DNA of 14,011 nt from Chloroflexota bacterium. GTDB taxonomy: Bacteria > Chloroflexota > UBA6077 > CF-72. Shown in pieces: positions 1-7,542 of this stretch. Below the pieces are notes generated by a model, which was not told the origin of the DNA, did not search any database, and saw only the letters and a list, made by a program, of their open reading frames with translations. A program made the position numbers and the translations under genes. Every line of letters starts with the position of its first letter. Within the stretch, counting starts at the first letter, position 1. Where the stretch lies: NCBI GenBank assembly GCA_019247135.1, contig JAFAPL010000611.1, positions 1 through 14,011 on the forward strand, read 5' to 3'.

Positions 1-2
1 CG

Positions 3-1271
3 AACGCGAAGTGCCACGATGGTTCCGACTGCACTGCCGACGACGTGAAATGGACCGCCGACCGGCTGTTGTCGCCTGAGATCAAATCCTCATGGGCGCA
101 GAACTGGTACTCGTCGGTCAAAGGCGCGGTTGTCGTCGACCCCAAGACGGTTCGCATCGAGCTCAAGAATCCGTGGCCGATCGGGCCGGGCGTCTACGCC
201 TCTCTGCGCGGCGCCACCATGTACCCCAAGGATGCCGACAAGAAATTCAACATCAAGACAGAGGCGATCGGCACGGGCGCCTACAAATTGAGAGAGTTCG
301 TGCCGGCCGATCGGGTTGTCTACGACAAAAACCCGAGCTACCGTGTCAAAGATCTTCCCAAGAACGACGGGATCTTCGGCAAGATCATGCTCGACGAGGA
401 CGCTCGCATCGCCGCGGTCCGCGCGGGCACCGTCGATTTCGCGCAGCTGTCACCCGAAGGTGCACAGAAGCTCGCCGGGATCAGTGGCTATCAGATCCTG
501 GCTGGCCCACGCGCGTGGAACACGAACATGGGCTTCAATTTCGACAAGTTCGAGTTCTTCAAAGACTCACGCGTGCGGAAGGCCTTCTCTCTGTCAGTCG
601 ACCGCGAAGAGATGATCAAGAAGTCGGTCTTTGGTGCTGGCGTGCTGACCGGATTCGTCCCGAGTAGCTTCTCCGATTGGGCCGTGCCGGAGGATGAGCT
701 CAAGCAGATCCTTACGCGGGACGTGGAGCAGGCAAAGGAGCTTCTGGCCCAGGCAGGCTTTCCGGACGGCAAGGGTATTCCGACGCTCAAATTGCATACC
801 TCCTCTGCGCCCTATCCCGACTTCATGTCCAATGCCATCGTCGTTCAGGAGAACCTGAAAGACGTCGGAATCCAGACCGAGATCGTGCAAATGGAGTGGG
901 GTGCGTTTGTTGCTCTGACCAATGCGTACCAGCATGAGCTCAGCTTCTCGGCGGCGACGTTCTTCCCGGATCCGGATCTCTACCTCTGGCCCCCGAGTCA
1001 CTCGACGACGCTGAATGCCAGCAAGGGGTACCGCCACTACGACCAGGACACACTCGACAAAATGCTGCTGACACTCCGCAGTGACGCAAGCCAGACTCGT
1101 GAACAGCGCCGAGATCTTGCCCGCAAGATTGACAAGATGTTGATGGACGATCCGCCCCAGCTCAACTTCTATAACGGCGCGTTCGTCGAGGCCGTCAGTG
1201 ACCGGGTCAAGGGATACGTGCAATCCTTTACCGGACGACGCCCGAACCTGCGCAACGTAACCCTGGCCTGA
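3..1271 (+). CDS. ABC transporter substrate-binding protein, family 5 (peptide/nickel type), 5' end missing
   Basis: This is the extracytoplasmic binding component of a peptide/nickel-type (DppA/OppA-like) importer. The frame is open from the first bases, and the residues before the first Met match the family motif around HDG..TADDVK, so the true start and any signal peptide lie before the window. About 422 residues are visible, out of the 500-600 usual for the family. Seen in order: the TADDV helix, the GTGAYKL turn (nt about 273-293), the RVRKAFSLSVDRE helix (nt 573-611) that is a hallmark of SBP_bac_5, the AKELLAQAGF segment (nt 735-764), and a C-terminal lobe with DPPQLNFYNGAF. The permease frame begins within about 20 bases of the stop, so it is the first visible gene of the transporter operon. 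The substrate cannot be read from the sequence; peptides are only the family default. The family call is secure. Confidence 0.93.
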   Translation, partial: NAKCHDGSDCTADDVKWTADRLLSPEIKSSWAQNWYSSVKGAVVVDPKTVRIELKNPWPIGPGVYASLRGATMYPKDADKKFNIKTEAIGTGAYKLREFVPADRVVYDKNPSYRVKDLPKNDGIFGKIMLDEDARIAAVRAGTVDFAQLSPEGAQKLAGISGYQILAGPRAWNTNMGFNFDKFEFFKDSRVRKAFSLSVDREEMIKKSVFGAGVLTGFVPSSFSDWAVPEDELKQILTRDVEQAKELLAQAGFPDGKGIPTLKLHTSSAPYPDFMSNAIVVQENLKDVGIQTEIVQMEWGAFVALTNAYQHELSFSAATFFPDPDLYLWPPSHSTTLNASKGYRHYDQDTLDKMLLTLRSDASQTREQRRDLARKIDKMLMDDPPQLNFYNGAFVEAVSDRVKGYVQSFTGRRPNLRNVTLA

Positions 1272-1287
1272 ACCGAGCTCGAGACCC

Positions 1288-2238
1288 CTGGGCGCCTACG
1301 TAGTCAAGCGACTGCTCCTTACCGTCCCCGTCGTGCTCGGGGTCTCGGTGCTGGTGTTCCTGATGATCCGGATTGTTCCGGGCGACATCGTGGACCTGAT
1401 GATCGGGCCCGAGCTGTATGTCGGCCCCGAGTACCGAGCCGAGATGCGTGCGAAGTATGGGCTGGATCAACCGATCTACATTCAGTATCTCAGCTGGGTC
1501 GGCCAGATCGCGCAGGGCAATTTTGGGACCTCGTTGCGCAATGACGAACCAGTGCTCGGCACGATCCTGACAAGGCTCCCGTTGACTGCCGAGCTCTCAC
1601 TCCTGTCCGTGCTGGTTTCGGGGGCCGTGGCCGTTCCGCTGGGAATCGTATCCGCGGTGAAGCGAAACTCGAGTACCGACTTCATCGCGCGGCTGATCGC
1701 GATCGTCGGCCTGTCGGTGCCCAACTTCTGGTTGGCGGCGATGCTGCTGCTGGTGACCGGCGTTGTGTTTCACTGGCAGCCACCGCTGCTGCTGGCTCCG
1801 CTATGGGTAGATCCATTGACGAACTTGCAGCAGATGGCGCTCCCTGTGGTCGCACTGTCGCTCGCGCTGATGGCGATCGTCATGCGCATGACGCGTTCAT
1901 CGATGCTCGAAGTGCTGCGCCAGGAATATATCCAGACAGCGCGCGCCAAGGGTCTGATGCAGAACGCGATCGTGGTTCGACACGCGTTGAAGAATGCGTT
2001 CATCCCGGTGATCACGGTTCTTGGCGTCCAGCTCGGCGCGCTACTTGGCGGAACCGTCGTGATCGAGGTGATCTTCGGGCTGCCGGGCGTCGGTCGACTC
2101 GTCATCGATGCGATCAGCGCGCGGGACTACCCCACGCTCCAGGGCACGGTGCTGTTCATCGCGATGCTCTTCGCGATGGTGAACCTGCTGGTCGACGTCG
2201 CGTACGCGTACCTCGACCCGCGAATTCGATACGCATGA
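1288..2238 (+). CDS. ABC transporter permease, DppB type
   Basis: This is an inner-membrane permease subunit of the peptide/nickel ABC importer (BPD_transp_1 fold). It has about six hydrophobic segments. The conserved N-terminal block (VVKRLLLTVPVVLGVSVL followed by RIVPGD), the SVPNFWLA segment and the EAA loop (RAKGL then RHALKNAFIPV, nt about 1945-2010) are characteristic of DppB. The start is uncertain. The first ATG/GTG/TTG codon in frame is GTG at 1333, but it would cut off the first half of the first membrane helix, which is already well conserved from codon 1291 onward. An in-frame stop at 1258-1260 limits any extension. CTG at 1288 gives the length expected for the family (316 residues), so I chose it. 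The 3' end overlaps the next gene by an ATGA junction, indicating translational coupling. Confidence 0.9.
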   Translation: MGAYVVKRLLLTVPVVLGVSVLVFLMIRIVPGDIVDLMIGPELYVGPEYRAEMRAKYGLDQPIYIQYLSWVGQIAQGNFGTSLRNDEPVLGTILTRLPLTAELSLLSVLVSGAVAVPLGIVSAVKRNSSTDFIARLIAIVGLSVPNFWLAAMLLLVTGVVFHWQPPLLLAPLWVDPLTNLQQMALPVVALSLALMAIVMRMTRSSMLEVLRQEYIQTARAKGLMQNAIVVRHALKNAFIPVITVLGVQLGALLGGTVVIEVIFGLPGVGRLVIDAISARDYPTLQGTVLFIAMLFAMVNLLVDVAYAYLDPRIRYA

Positions 2239-3122
2239 CGGCAGTCGCAGTCGAACTCCCGGAGGTACGAGCGACGCCGCGTCGGCGAGACGCTCCGCTG
2301 TGGCGGCGGATCCGTCGCTACCCCATCGGGGTTGTTGGAGCCGCGATCGTGATCCTGGTCGTGGCCATGGCGCTTTCGGCCGACCTCATTACGCCTTACG
2401 ACCCGGTCTGGCAGATCGACGAACGGCTGACCCCGCCGAATTGGTACTACATCATGGGTCTGGACGAGTTTGGTCGCGACGTGTACAGCCGAATCATTTA
2501 CGGTGCGCGTGTCTCGCTGTACGCGGGCATCGTGTCGGTCATCTTCATCGCGCTGCCGATTGGATCGGGCCTCGGGGTGCTGGCCGGCTACTTCCGCGGA
2601 TGGGTGGATACGCTGTTGTCCCGTCTCGTGGACATCATGTTCGCGTTTCCCTCGCTGCTGCTGGCGATCACCATCGTGGGTGTGCTCGGGGCGAGCCTGA
2701 CCAACACGATGATCGCGATTGGGATCGTGTATGTCCCCACGTTCGCGCGGATTGCGCGTGGCTCCACGCTCGGCGTCGCGAACCTCGACTACATCATGGC
2801 GTCGCGCACGATCGGCGCGGGCAATATGCGCATCATTCGCCAGCACGTGCTGCCGAACATCGCCGCGCCCCTGATCGTCCAGACGACGCTGGCGTTGTCG
2901 ACCGCGATTCTCATCGAGGCGACGCTCAGCTTTCTGGGCCTGGGAACTCAGCCGCCGATGCCGTCCTGGGGCACGATGCTTGGCACCGGCCGGCGTTACA
3001 TGGAGATCGCGCCGTGGGTCGCCATTTACCCGGGCCTCGCCATCATGATCGCGGTGCTCGGGTTCAATCTGGCCGGCGACGGCCTGCGCGATGCGCTCGA
3101 TCCACGACTGCGCGAGGCATGA
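2235..3122 (+). CDS. ABC transporter permease, DppC type
   Basis: This is the second inner-membrane permease subunit, partner of the DppB-type protein just upstream. At 295 residues it has normal family length. After a basic N-terminus (RRRDAPLWRRIRRYP) there is one membrane helix, then the conserved GLDEFGRDVYSRIIYGAR block, several helices, the EAA loop (SRTIGAGNMRIIRQHVLPN, nt about 2803-2859) and the C-terminal LSFLGLGTQPPMPSWG motif. All are typical of DppC. The ATG at 2235 overlaps the upstream stop (ATGA); the open frame extends further upstream to 1803, but that part is out-of-frame dppB and has no membrane-protein character. The stop overlaps the next ATG in the same way. No ATP-binding subunit gene follows, so the ATPases must be encoded outside the window. 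Confidence 0.94.
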   Translation: MTAVAVELPEVRATPRRRDAPLWRRIRRYPIGVVGAAIVILVVAMALSADLITPYDPVWQIDERLTPPNWYYIMGLDEFGRDVYSRIIYGARVSLYAGIVSVIFIALPIGSGLGVLAGYFRGWVDTLLSRLVDIMFAFPSLLLAITIVGVLGASLTNTMIAIGIVYVPTFARIARGSTLGVANLDYIMASRTIGAGNMRIIRQHVLPNIAAPLIVQTTLALSTAILIEATLSFLGLGTQPPMPSWGTMLGTGRRYMEIAPWVAIYPGLAIMIAVLGFNLAGDGLRDALDPRLREA

Positions 3123-3559
3123 CCCGAGCCGTCTGTTCTGCATTGCTGGCGATGCTCATCACATGCTCGATGGCATGTCGTCGTGAGAATCCGGTTGTCG
3201 TTCGCGCCGCGACCGCCACGGCCGTCGCGGCGGCCAACCAGCAGGCTGTGCAAGCGGCCGCGACGGCAACGGCCGTCGTCCAGGCCTCCACGTCAGGCGG
3301 ACCAACCACGACTGCGCGGCGCGCCAGGGTAGCGGCGGGGAACCTGGGCGTGGCCGCGACTGGCATCAGCGCCGGAATTCAACTATGGAGCCGGCCGGGC
3401 GGAGTCATGGCCGGCGGTGCCACGATGACTGGCACGGTCAGCGATGGAGTGGAGGTCGACGTGATCGACCAGGCCGACTTTCTCGGTCAGCGGTATTTTC
3501 GGATCCGCGGTCCTTCGCAGGAGGGCTGGATCGACGGTCGCTTCCTGCAACTGGAGTAG
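3119..3559 (+). CDS. Small lipoprotein with Ala/Thr linker and SH3-like domain
   Basis: A 146-residue secreted or membrane-anchored protein. It starts with an Arg and a short hydrophobic stretch (residues 4-19) ending in two cysteines, C16 and C20. C20, after SMA, is the better lipidation candidate, although neither lipobox is canonical. Residues 30-60 are an Ala/Thr/Val low-complexity linker in which AATATAV occurs twice, 17 residues apart. Residues about 84-146 look like a bacterial SH3-like domain: IQLWSRPGG, then a G-V-V pattern, then GWIDGRFLQ, the usual GW[IV]...[FY]L ending. Such domains commonly bind cell-wall or protein ligands. The start overlaps the dppC-type stop (ATGA), so it is translated with the transporter. 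Its role there is unknown; it could hold the importer or its binding protein at the envelope, which is my inference. Confidence 0.75.
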   Translation: MTRAVCSALLAMLITCSMACRRENPVVVRAATATAVAAANQQAVQAAATATAVVQASTSGGPTTTARRARVAAGNLGVAATGISAGIQLWSRPGGVMAGGATMTGTVSDGVEVDVIDQADFLGQRYFRIRGPSQEGWIDGRFLQLE

Positions 3560-3568
3560 CATTTCCGA

Positions 3569-5251
3569 ATGACGAGTACCGCCGTCGAACGAAAGCTCGC
3601 GCCCGGCCAGATCGCGGCCGAGGTCCTCAAGGCGAACGGCGTCGAAGTGGTCTTCGGACTCAACGGCGATCACGTGCTGCGGCTCTACGACGGTCTGGCC
3701 GACGTCGGCGGCATCACGCACGTCACGGTCAAACACGAAAACAATGCTTCACTCGCGGCCGAAGCATATGGTCGCCTGACCGGTCGTCCCGGCGTCGCGG
3801 TCACGACCGCTGGGCCAGGCGCCCTGAACTCGATTTCGGGCGTGGCAAGTGCCATGGCCTCCGGTGCTCCCGTAGTGTCACTCACTGGTGCGGTCCCGAG
3901 CGGCGCCGCGCTCGAGACCTTCCACGGCGTTGACGAGGTCGACTTCACGCAGCGTGCGTTTGCTCCCGTGACCAAGTGCTCGCGGCGGGTGACCAGCACC
4001 CGCGACATTCAGCCAGCCATCACTGACGCCTTCGCGTTGGCCGTCGACGGGCGACCTGGTCCAACCCACGTCGAAGTCACCCGCGATGTGCTCGAGGGTG
4101 ACCTGATCGATGCCGCGCCTCCGACTCCAGCTCAGACTCCGGCGGGCGATGTTGCGCCCGATCTCGACAGGGCGCTCGAGCGAATCCGCCGCGCCCAGCA
4201 TCCCGTCATTGTTGCTGGCAAAGGCGCCTGGTACCCGATGGTTTCGGCTGCGCTCGTCACTCTGGCCGAGGCACTCGAGGCGCCAGTCTGCCATACATGG
4301 GAAGGGCACGGCGCGATGCCCACGGTCCATCCCCTCTCGCTCGGGCCCTATCGGGTGCTGGAGAGCCATCCGCTCGTTCTGAGCGAGCTGGCCGCGGCCG
4401 ACCTGATTGTCGGTGTCGGCGTGCGGCCTGGGACCGAGCCGTTCGAAGCGCTCCGGGGCGACTATGGTGAACGGCTGCTCATCTTCGACTCCAGCGACAG
4501 CCCGAACGGGAGATACGGCCCGAGCATTGGCTCGGTTGGCTCCCTGGCTGCATCGCTCCGAGCGGTCGCGGCGAACGTTCGTCCCTCGCAATCGGCAGGC
4601 TCGGCTCGGGGCATGTGCGCCGAGGCGCAGCGGTCACTCGCGCACGGACTCCAGGTTGAGATGCACCGCTACGCCGGCACCCGGCCGTGGCACATCGGAC
4701 TGGCGATCGGTGCGCTGTCTGACCGGCTGACACCCGATATGGTCGTGACCTCCGATGTGTCGAACGTGAAATTGTGGGTACCGTTTCAGCTGCGAACATT
4801 CGGACCACACTCGCACGTGCAGGCAGGCTCCTGGGGCACGATGGGCTACGCACTGCCGGCTGCTATTGGCGCCGCGTTTGCTTATCCACGCAGAACAGTC
4901 GTCGCACTCGCGGGCGACGCCTCGTTTCTCATGTCATCGTCGGACCTCGTCACACTCGCGCAGCATCGTCTACCGGTGATCATCGGCGTCCACCATGACG
5001 GACAGATCGGAATGATCAATTACATGCAGCGCATGGCTGGACGCGAGCCGTTCGCAACCGATGTTGGTGAGGTTGACTACGCGAAGATGGCCGAAGCCGC
5101 CGGAGTGAAGCCTATTCGCGTGGATAATCCATCTGCAATCGGCGGCGCATGGGATGCCGCTCTGGCGGAGCCCGGTCCGGTGCTGATTGAATTCATCGCG
5201 GGCCACGAGTTCCCACGGCCCTCACCGCGGCGCTTTGTCGAACAGGCCTAG
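3569..5251 (+). CDS. Thiamine-diphosphate-dependent enzyme, acetolactate synthase superfamily
   Basis: A 560-residue cytoplasmic enzyme with the three-domain layout of the acetolactate synthase/decarboxylase superfamily. The N-terminal pyrimidine-binding domain holds the catalytic Glu57 in KHENNASLAAEAYGR and the TTAGPGALN loop. The middle domain (about 190-325) includes AQHPVIVAGKGA and GHGAMPTVHPLSLG. The C-terminal diphosphate-binding domain has G449-D450-A451-S452 and, at the usual distance, HHDGQIGM (475-482). Where acetolactate synthase has NN in the metal motif, this protein has His476-Asp477; Asp can still bind Mg, so activity is plausible. The exact reaction (acetolactate synthase, decarboxylase or another 2-oxoacid or acyl-transfer chemistry) cannot be told, and no small regulatory subunit gene is adjacent. 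The gene starts 9 bases after the lipoprotein stop, so it probably belongs to the transporter operon, hinting that it processes an imported compound. GGAG lies about 11 bases before the ATG. Confidence 0.88.
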   Translation: MTSTAVERKLAPGQIAAEVLKANGVEVVFGLNGDHVLRLYDGLADVGGITHVTVKHENNASLAAEAYGRLTGRPGVAVTTAGPGALNSISGVASAMASGAPVVSLTGAVPSGAALETFHGVDEVDFTQRAFAPVTKCSRRVTSTRDIQPAITDAFALAVDGRPGPTHVEVTRDVLEGDLIDAAPPTPAQTPAGDVAPDLDRALERIRRAQHPVIVAGKGAWYPMVSAALVTLAEALEAPVCHTWEGHGAMPTVHPLSLGPYRVLESHPLVLSELAAADLIVGVGVRPGTEPFEALRGDYGERLLIFDSSDSPNGRYGPSIGSVGSLAASLRAVAANVRPSQSAGSARGMCAEAQRSLAHGLQVEMHRYAGTRPWHIGLAIGALSDRLTPDMVVTSDVSNVKLWVPFQLRTFGPHSHVQAGSWGTMGYALPAAIGAAFAYPRRTVVALAGDASFLMSSSDLVTLAQHRLPVIIGVHHDGQIGMINYMQRMAGREPFATDVGEVDYAKMAEAAGVKPIRVDNPSAIGGAWDAALAEPGPVLIEFIAGHEFPRPSPRRFVEQA

Positions 5252-5294
5252 CGACGATTGCTTTGGCGCTGAATCGGTAGGGTGGCATATGGCA

Positions 5295-5315
5295 CATTCC
5301 CCCGCTCGGGGAATG
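5295..5315 (+). terminator. Hairpin after the transporter/TPP-enzyme operon
   Basis: A perfect inverted repeat, CATTCCCC and GGGGAATG, separated by five bases, lies 44 bases downstream of the TPP-enzyme stop. The position suits an end-of-operon structure. No T-tract follows, so it is not a classical intrinsic terminator and may instead protect the mRNA 3' end. Confidence 0.4.
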
Positions 5316-5347
5316 GCAGCCCTTGCCTGGCGCAGCAAACTGCTGCC

Positions 5348-5956
5348 ATGGACAGGCTGCGCGTCGCGGCGGCCGCACAACGGCTATCGAGTGTCTGCTG
5401 GAGGCGGGCGAAGTCGATGCCGGACAGACGTGCCTTGCCCCCGAATCGGTCGACTTGCGGAACGTTGTGATCGATGCCGTGAATGCCGCGCTTGCCGCGA
5501 GGCGAGATCGGCACGTGCAACTGTGTCGGTTGACGTCAATCGAGGCACGCGTGGATAGCATCAAGCTTAACAGGGGCTGGCAAACCTGCTCGACAATGCT
5601 TTCAAGTACAGCGCGCCCGACTCAGCCGTTGAAGTGAGTCTCGGACGTTCGCCGGATGGGTGCGCCCGCACGTAGGGATACCCGCGGCAGCACGCGGTCA
5701 CATTTTCGAGCGCTTCTATCAGGCGGGCTCCGGTCCTGCGTCACGTGGTCTTGGGCTCGGCCTGTACGTAAGCGGGCTGCTGATCGAGCGGCACGGCGGC
5801 AAGCTGACGGCGGAGTATCCGACGGGTGGCGGAACACGATTTGTCATCGAGTTGCCGACGCGTGACGTGCGCCACCGGGATCAGTCCGAGTGCCGCGCTC
5901 CCACGCGAATCAGAGCACGCGTCCCAGGCGCTTCACCCAGTCGACGAGCTCGTTGA
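5348..5956 (+). pseudogene. Decayed sensor histidine kinase (C-terminal half)
   Basis: Pieces of one histidine kinase follow each other in the right order but in changing frames. From 5348 (frame 2) comes MDRLRVAAAAQRLS, like the end of a dimerisation helix. From about 5386 (frame 1) come LLEAGEVDAGQ and VDLRNVVIDAV, typical of the HisKA-HATPase linker. From 5571 (frame 3) comes the N-box, ANLLDNAFKYSAPDSAVEV. From 5660 (frame 2) come GIP, the F-box IFERFYQ, the G2-box GLGLGLYVS and a normal C-terminus GGTRFVIELP. The Asp-containing G1 box before GIP is missing, so a small deletion accompanies the frameshifts. No phospho-acceptor His box or sensor domain is visible upstream. The last frame stays open to 5956 and overlaps the convergent hydrolase end. 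The residues between the shifts still look well conserved, so the decay is recent or partly due to sequencing or assembly errors. No response regulator is adjacent. Confidence 0.72.
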
Positions 5957-7541
5957 TCCAGCCGGCCCAGGCGAGGTCCGCCGACAGTGACTTTGGCGGG
6001 TCGGAAATCAGCGTATCGCGTCCGATCATGGCCGCGAAGTCGATCGTGATAGGACCCGGTCGCGCAGACACGCCATCCGCCTGGAGGAACTTCACTCCTG
6101 CGCCGAGCATTACGTTGATGAACTCCTGAGCCAGGATCGCGTAGGTGATCGTGGTCCCGTGCACGCCGTCCAGCGAGAACAGCCCACCCTGTACCCGTCC
6201 ATTCATATTCGCGGCGAAAAACTGGGAATCAGGACGTGGTGACAGCGCGGCCACAGGCGCCGGCAGTGTATAGGGTGTCCACCATTTCGGGCGCGCCGCA
6301 GGATCGAGAAGATAGCGACGGGCAGCCAGTCGATCGAGCAGCCCCGCGACATCGAGGAGCAACCAGTCTCGCCCATTGTTTCGCCCATACTCGACCACCG
6401 CGGCGATACCGTCGTTGTACTGGTCGATTGCCGAGTCGACGGCGCGAGCCTGATTCGCCGTGATGGCCTGGTCAGTCGTGGGATCGAACTGTTGGTCGGC
6501 AATCCACGGGCGCGTGTAATAGGGGAAATACCGCGAACCCGGAGCCACCTTGCTGCCGATGCCGTGTGCAATGGGCGCGATGGTGACATGCGGGACAGTG
6601 CACCAGATCACGTGCTGCGCATTGACGTCCCATACCGCCGATGCGAGCTCGTCATATTCGCTCGCAAAGTGCAACGGATTCCAGATGTTGAACGCGCTCT
6701 TTTTGGCAAGATCGGAATAGTCGGGCGCCTGGCTCCAATGCAAAGCCAGGTCCACCACCGTGCGCAATGCGTTGTTGGCTCCAATAAAGATGGTGAGCGT
6801 TTCGATGCCCTGCTGACCCAGCGCGGCGGCGGCCTGAACGGGGCTGAGTGATTGATTGTTGCTAACCGCCGAATTGAGGACGTACAACGCCATCAGCTCG
6901 CCCGCGTTTTGCACCATTGGCTTGAGCAGCGGATCCGTCGGGGTCGTCATCGACTGCCGTTCGAAATCAGCTGTCCTCGAGATCACGTCGCGGACGTCGT
7001 AGCCCGAAACCGCCAGGTTGTGCATGATGCCGGCCGTGGTAGGGACGTTTGCCCCTGCACCGTGCTCCCAGTAGTTTCGAATCTGACTGAGAATGCCGTA
7101 CACGAAAAAGACCGCGCTGCCCAATTGCCACCAGTTGATCGCCGCGCCGAAACGCTGCTCAATCTCGCGCACGAGGAACTCGATATTGAGTGGCAAGCCA
7201 CCGAAACCGATGTACTCGGGATGGCGGAAGGAGTCGTACCAGCCAAGCTCGCGCGCGATCACCGCCGGATATGACCAGTCGGTGTTGAAGATTGCGTCGC
7301 TCTGAAAGCCGTGCGTCAGCGAATCTCCAATGGCGACCAGCCTGTTTGGAGCATCTCCCTGGGGCCGCGGAACCGAGATGCCGAGCGTCGGATCGAAGAT
7401 CGGCGTGCGTGCCTCGGAAGTGATGATGACCTCAGGCGGCGTGGGTGTCTGGAGGTCCTTCAGGTCGTTGGAAATGCTGGTTGGGTCCCACGCCGCGATC
7501 GCGGCTTTGACCTTGTCGCTGGCGGCTGTGATTTGGGGCAT
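5910..7541 (-). CDS. SGNH/GDSL-type hydrolase
   Basis: A 543-residue protein of the SGNH/GDSL hydrolase superfamily, whose members cleave esters, acyl groups or acetyl groups. Block I is VAIGDSLTHGF with nucleophile Ser74. The oxyanion Gly is probably in NLAVSGYDVRD, block III is IFIGANNA (Gly254-Asn257), and block V is LDGVHGTT with Asp458 and His461. All four blocks are in order, with unusually long spacers, so the protein is larger than the usual 200-350 residues and resembles extended SGNH proteins. No signal peptide is visible, so it is probably cytoplasmic. The ATG at 7541 is chosen because GGAGG lies 9 bases before it; the frame is open up to 7820, but that part overlaps the upstream gene. 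It follows the nitroreductase-like gene by a single base (TGACATG), so the two are almost certainly one operon. Substrate unknown; a lipid ester is possible given the neighbours. Confidence 0.82.
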   Translation of the reverse strand: MPQITAASDKVKAAIAAWDPTSISNDLKDLQTPTPPEVIITSEARTPIFDPTLGISVPRPQGDAPNRLVAIGDSLTHGFQSDAIFNTDWSYPAVIARELGWYDSFRHPEYIGFGGLPLNIEFLVREIEQRFGAAINWWQLGSAVFFVYGILSQIRNYWEHGAGANVPTTAGIMHNLAVSGYDVRDVISRTADFERQSMTTPTDPLLKPMVQNAGELMALYVLNSAVSNNQSLSPVQAAAALGQQGIETLTIFIGANNALRTVVDLALHWSQAPDYSDLAKKSAFNIWNPLHFASEYDELASAVWDVNAQHVIWCTVPHVTIAPIAHGIGSKVAPGSRYFPYYTRPWIADQQFDPTTDQAITANQARAVDSAIDQYNDGIAAVVEYGRNNGRDWLLLDVAGLLDRLAARRYLLDPAARPKWWTPYTLPAPVAALSPRPDSQFFAANMNGRVQGGLFSLDGVHGTTITYAILAQEFINVMLGAGVKFLQADGVSARPGPITIDFAAMIGRDTLISDPPKSLSADLAWAGWINELVDWVKRLGRVL

Positions 7542-7542
7542 G

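Noticed and set aside
1803..2234. The upstream extension of the DppC-type frame to 1803
   Set aside because: It overlaps the DppB coding region fully, its residues are Arg/Asp-rich shadow sequence, and the ATGA junction at 2235 gives a normal-length permease.
2127..3143. A 338-residue open frame on the minus strand opposite the DppC-type permease
   Set aside because: Its product is full of Arg, His, Asp and Gln with no domain pattern, as expected opposite GC-rich codons; the plus-strand permease is unmistakable.
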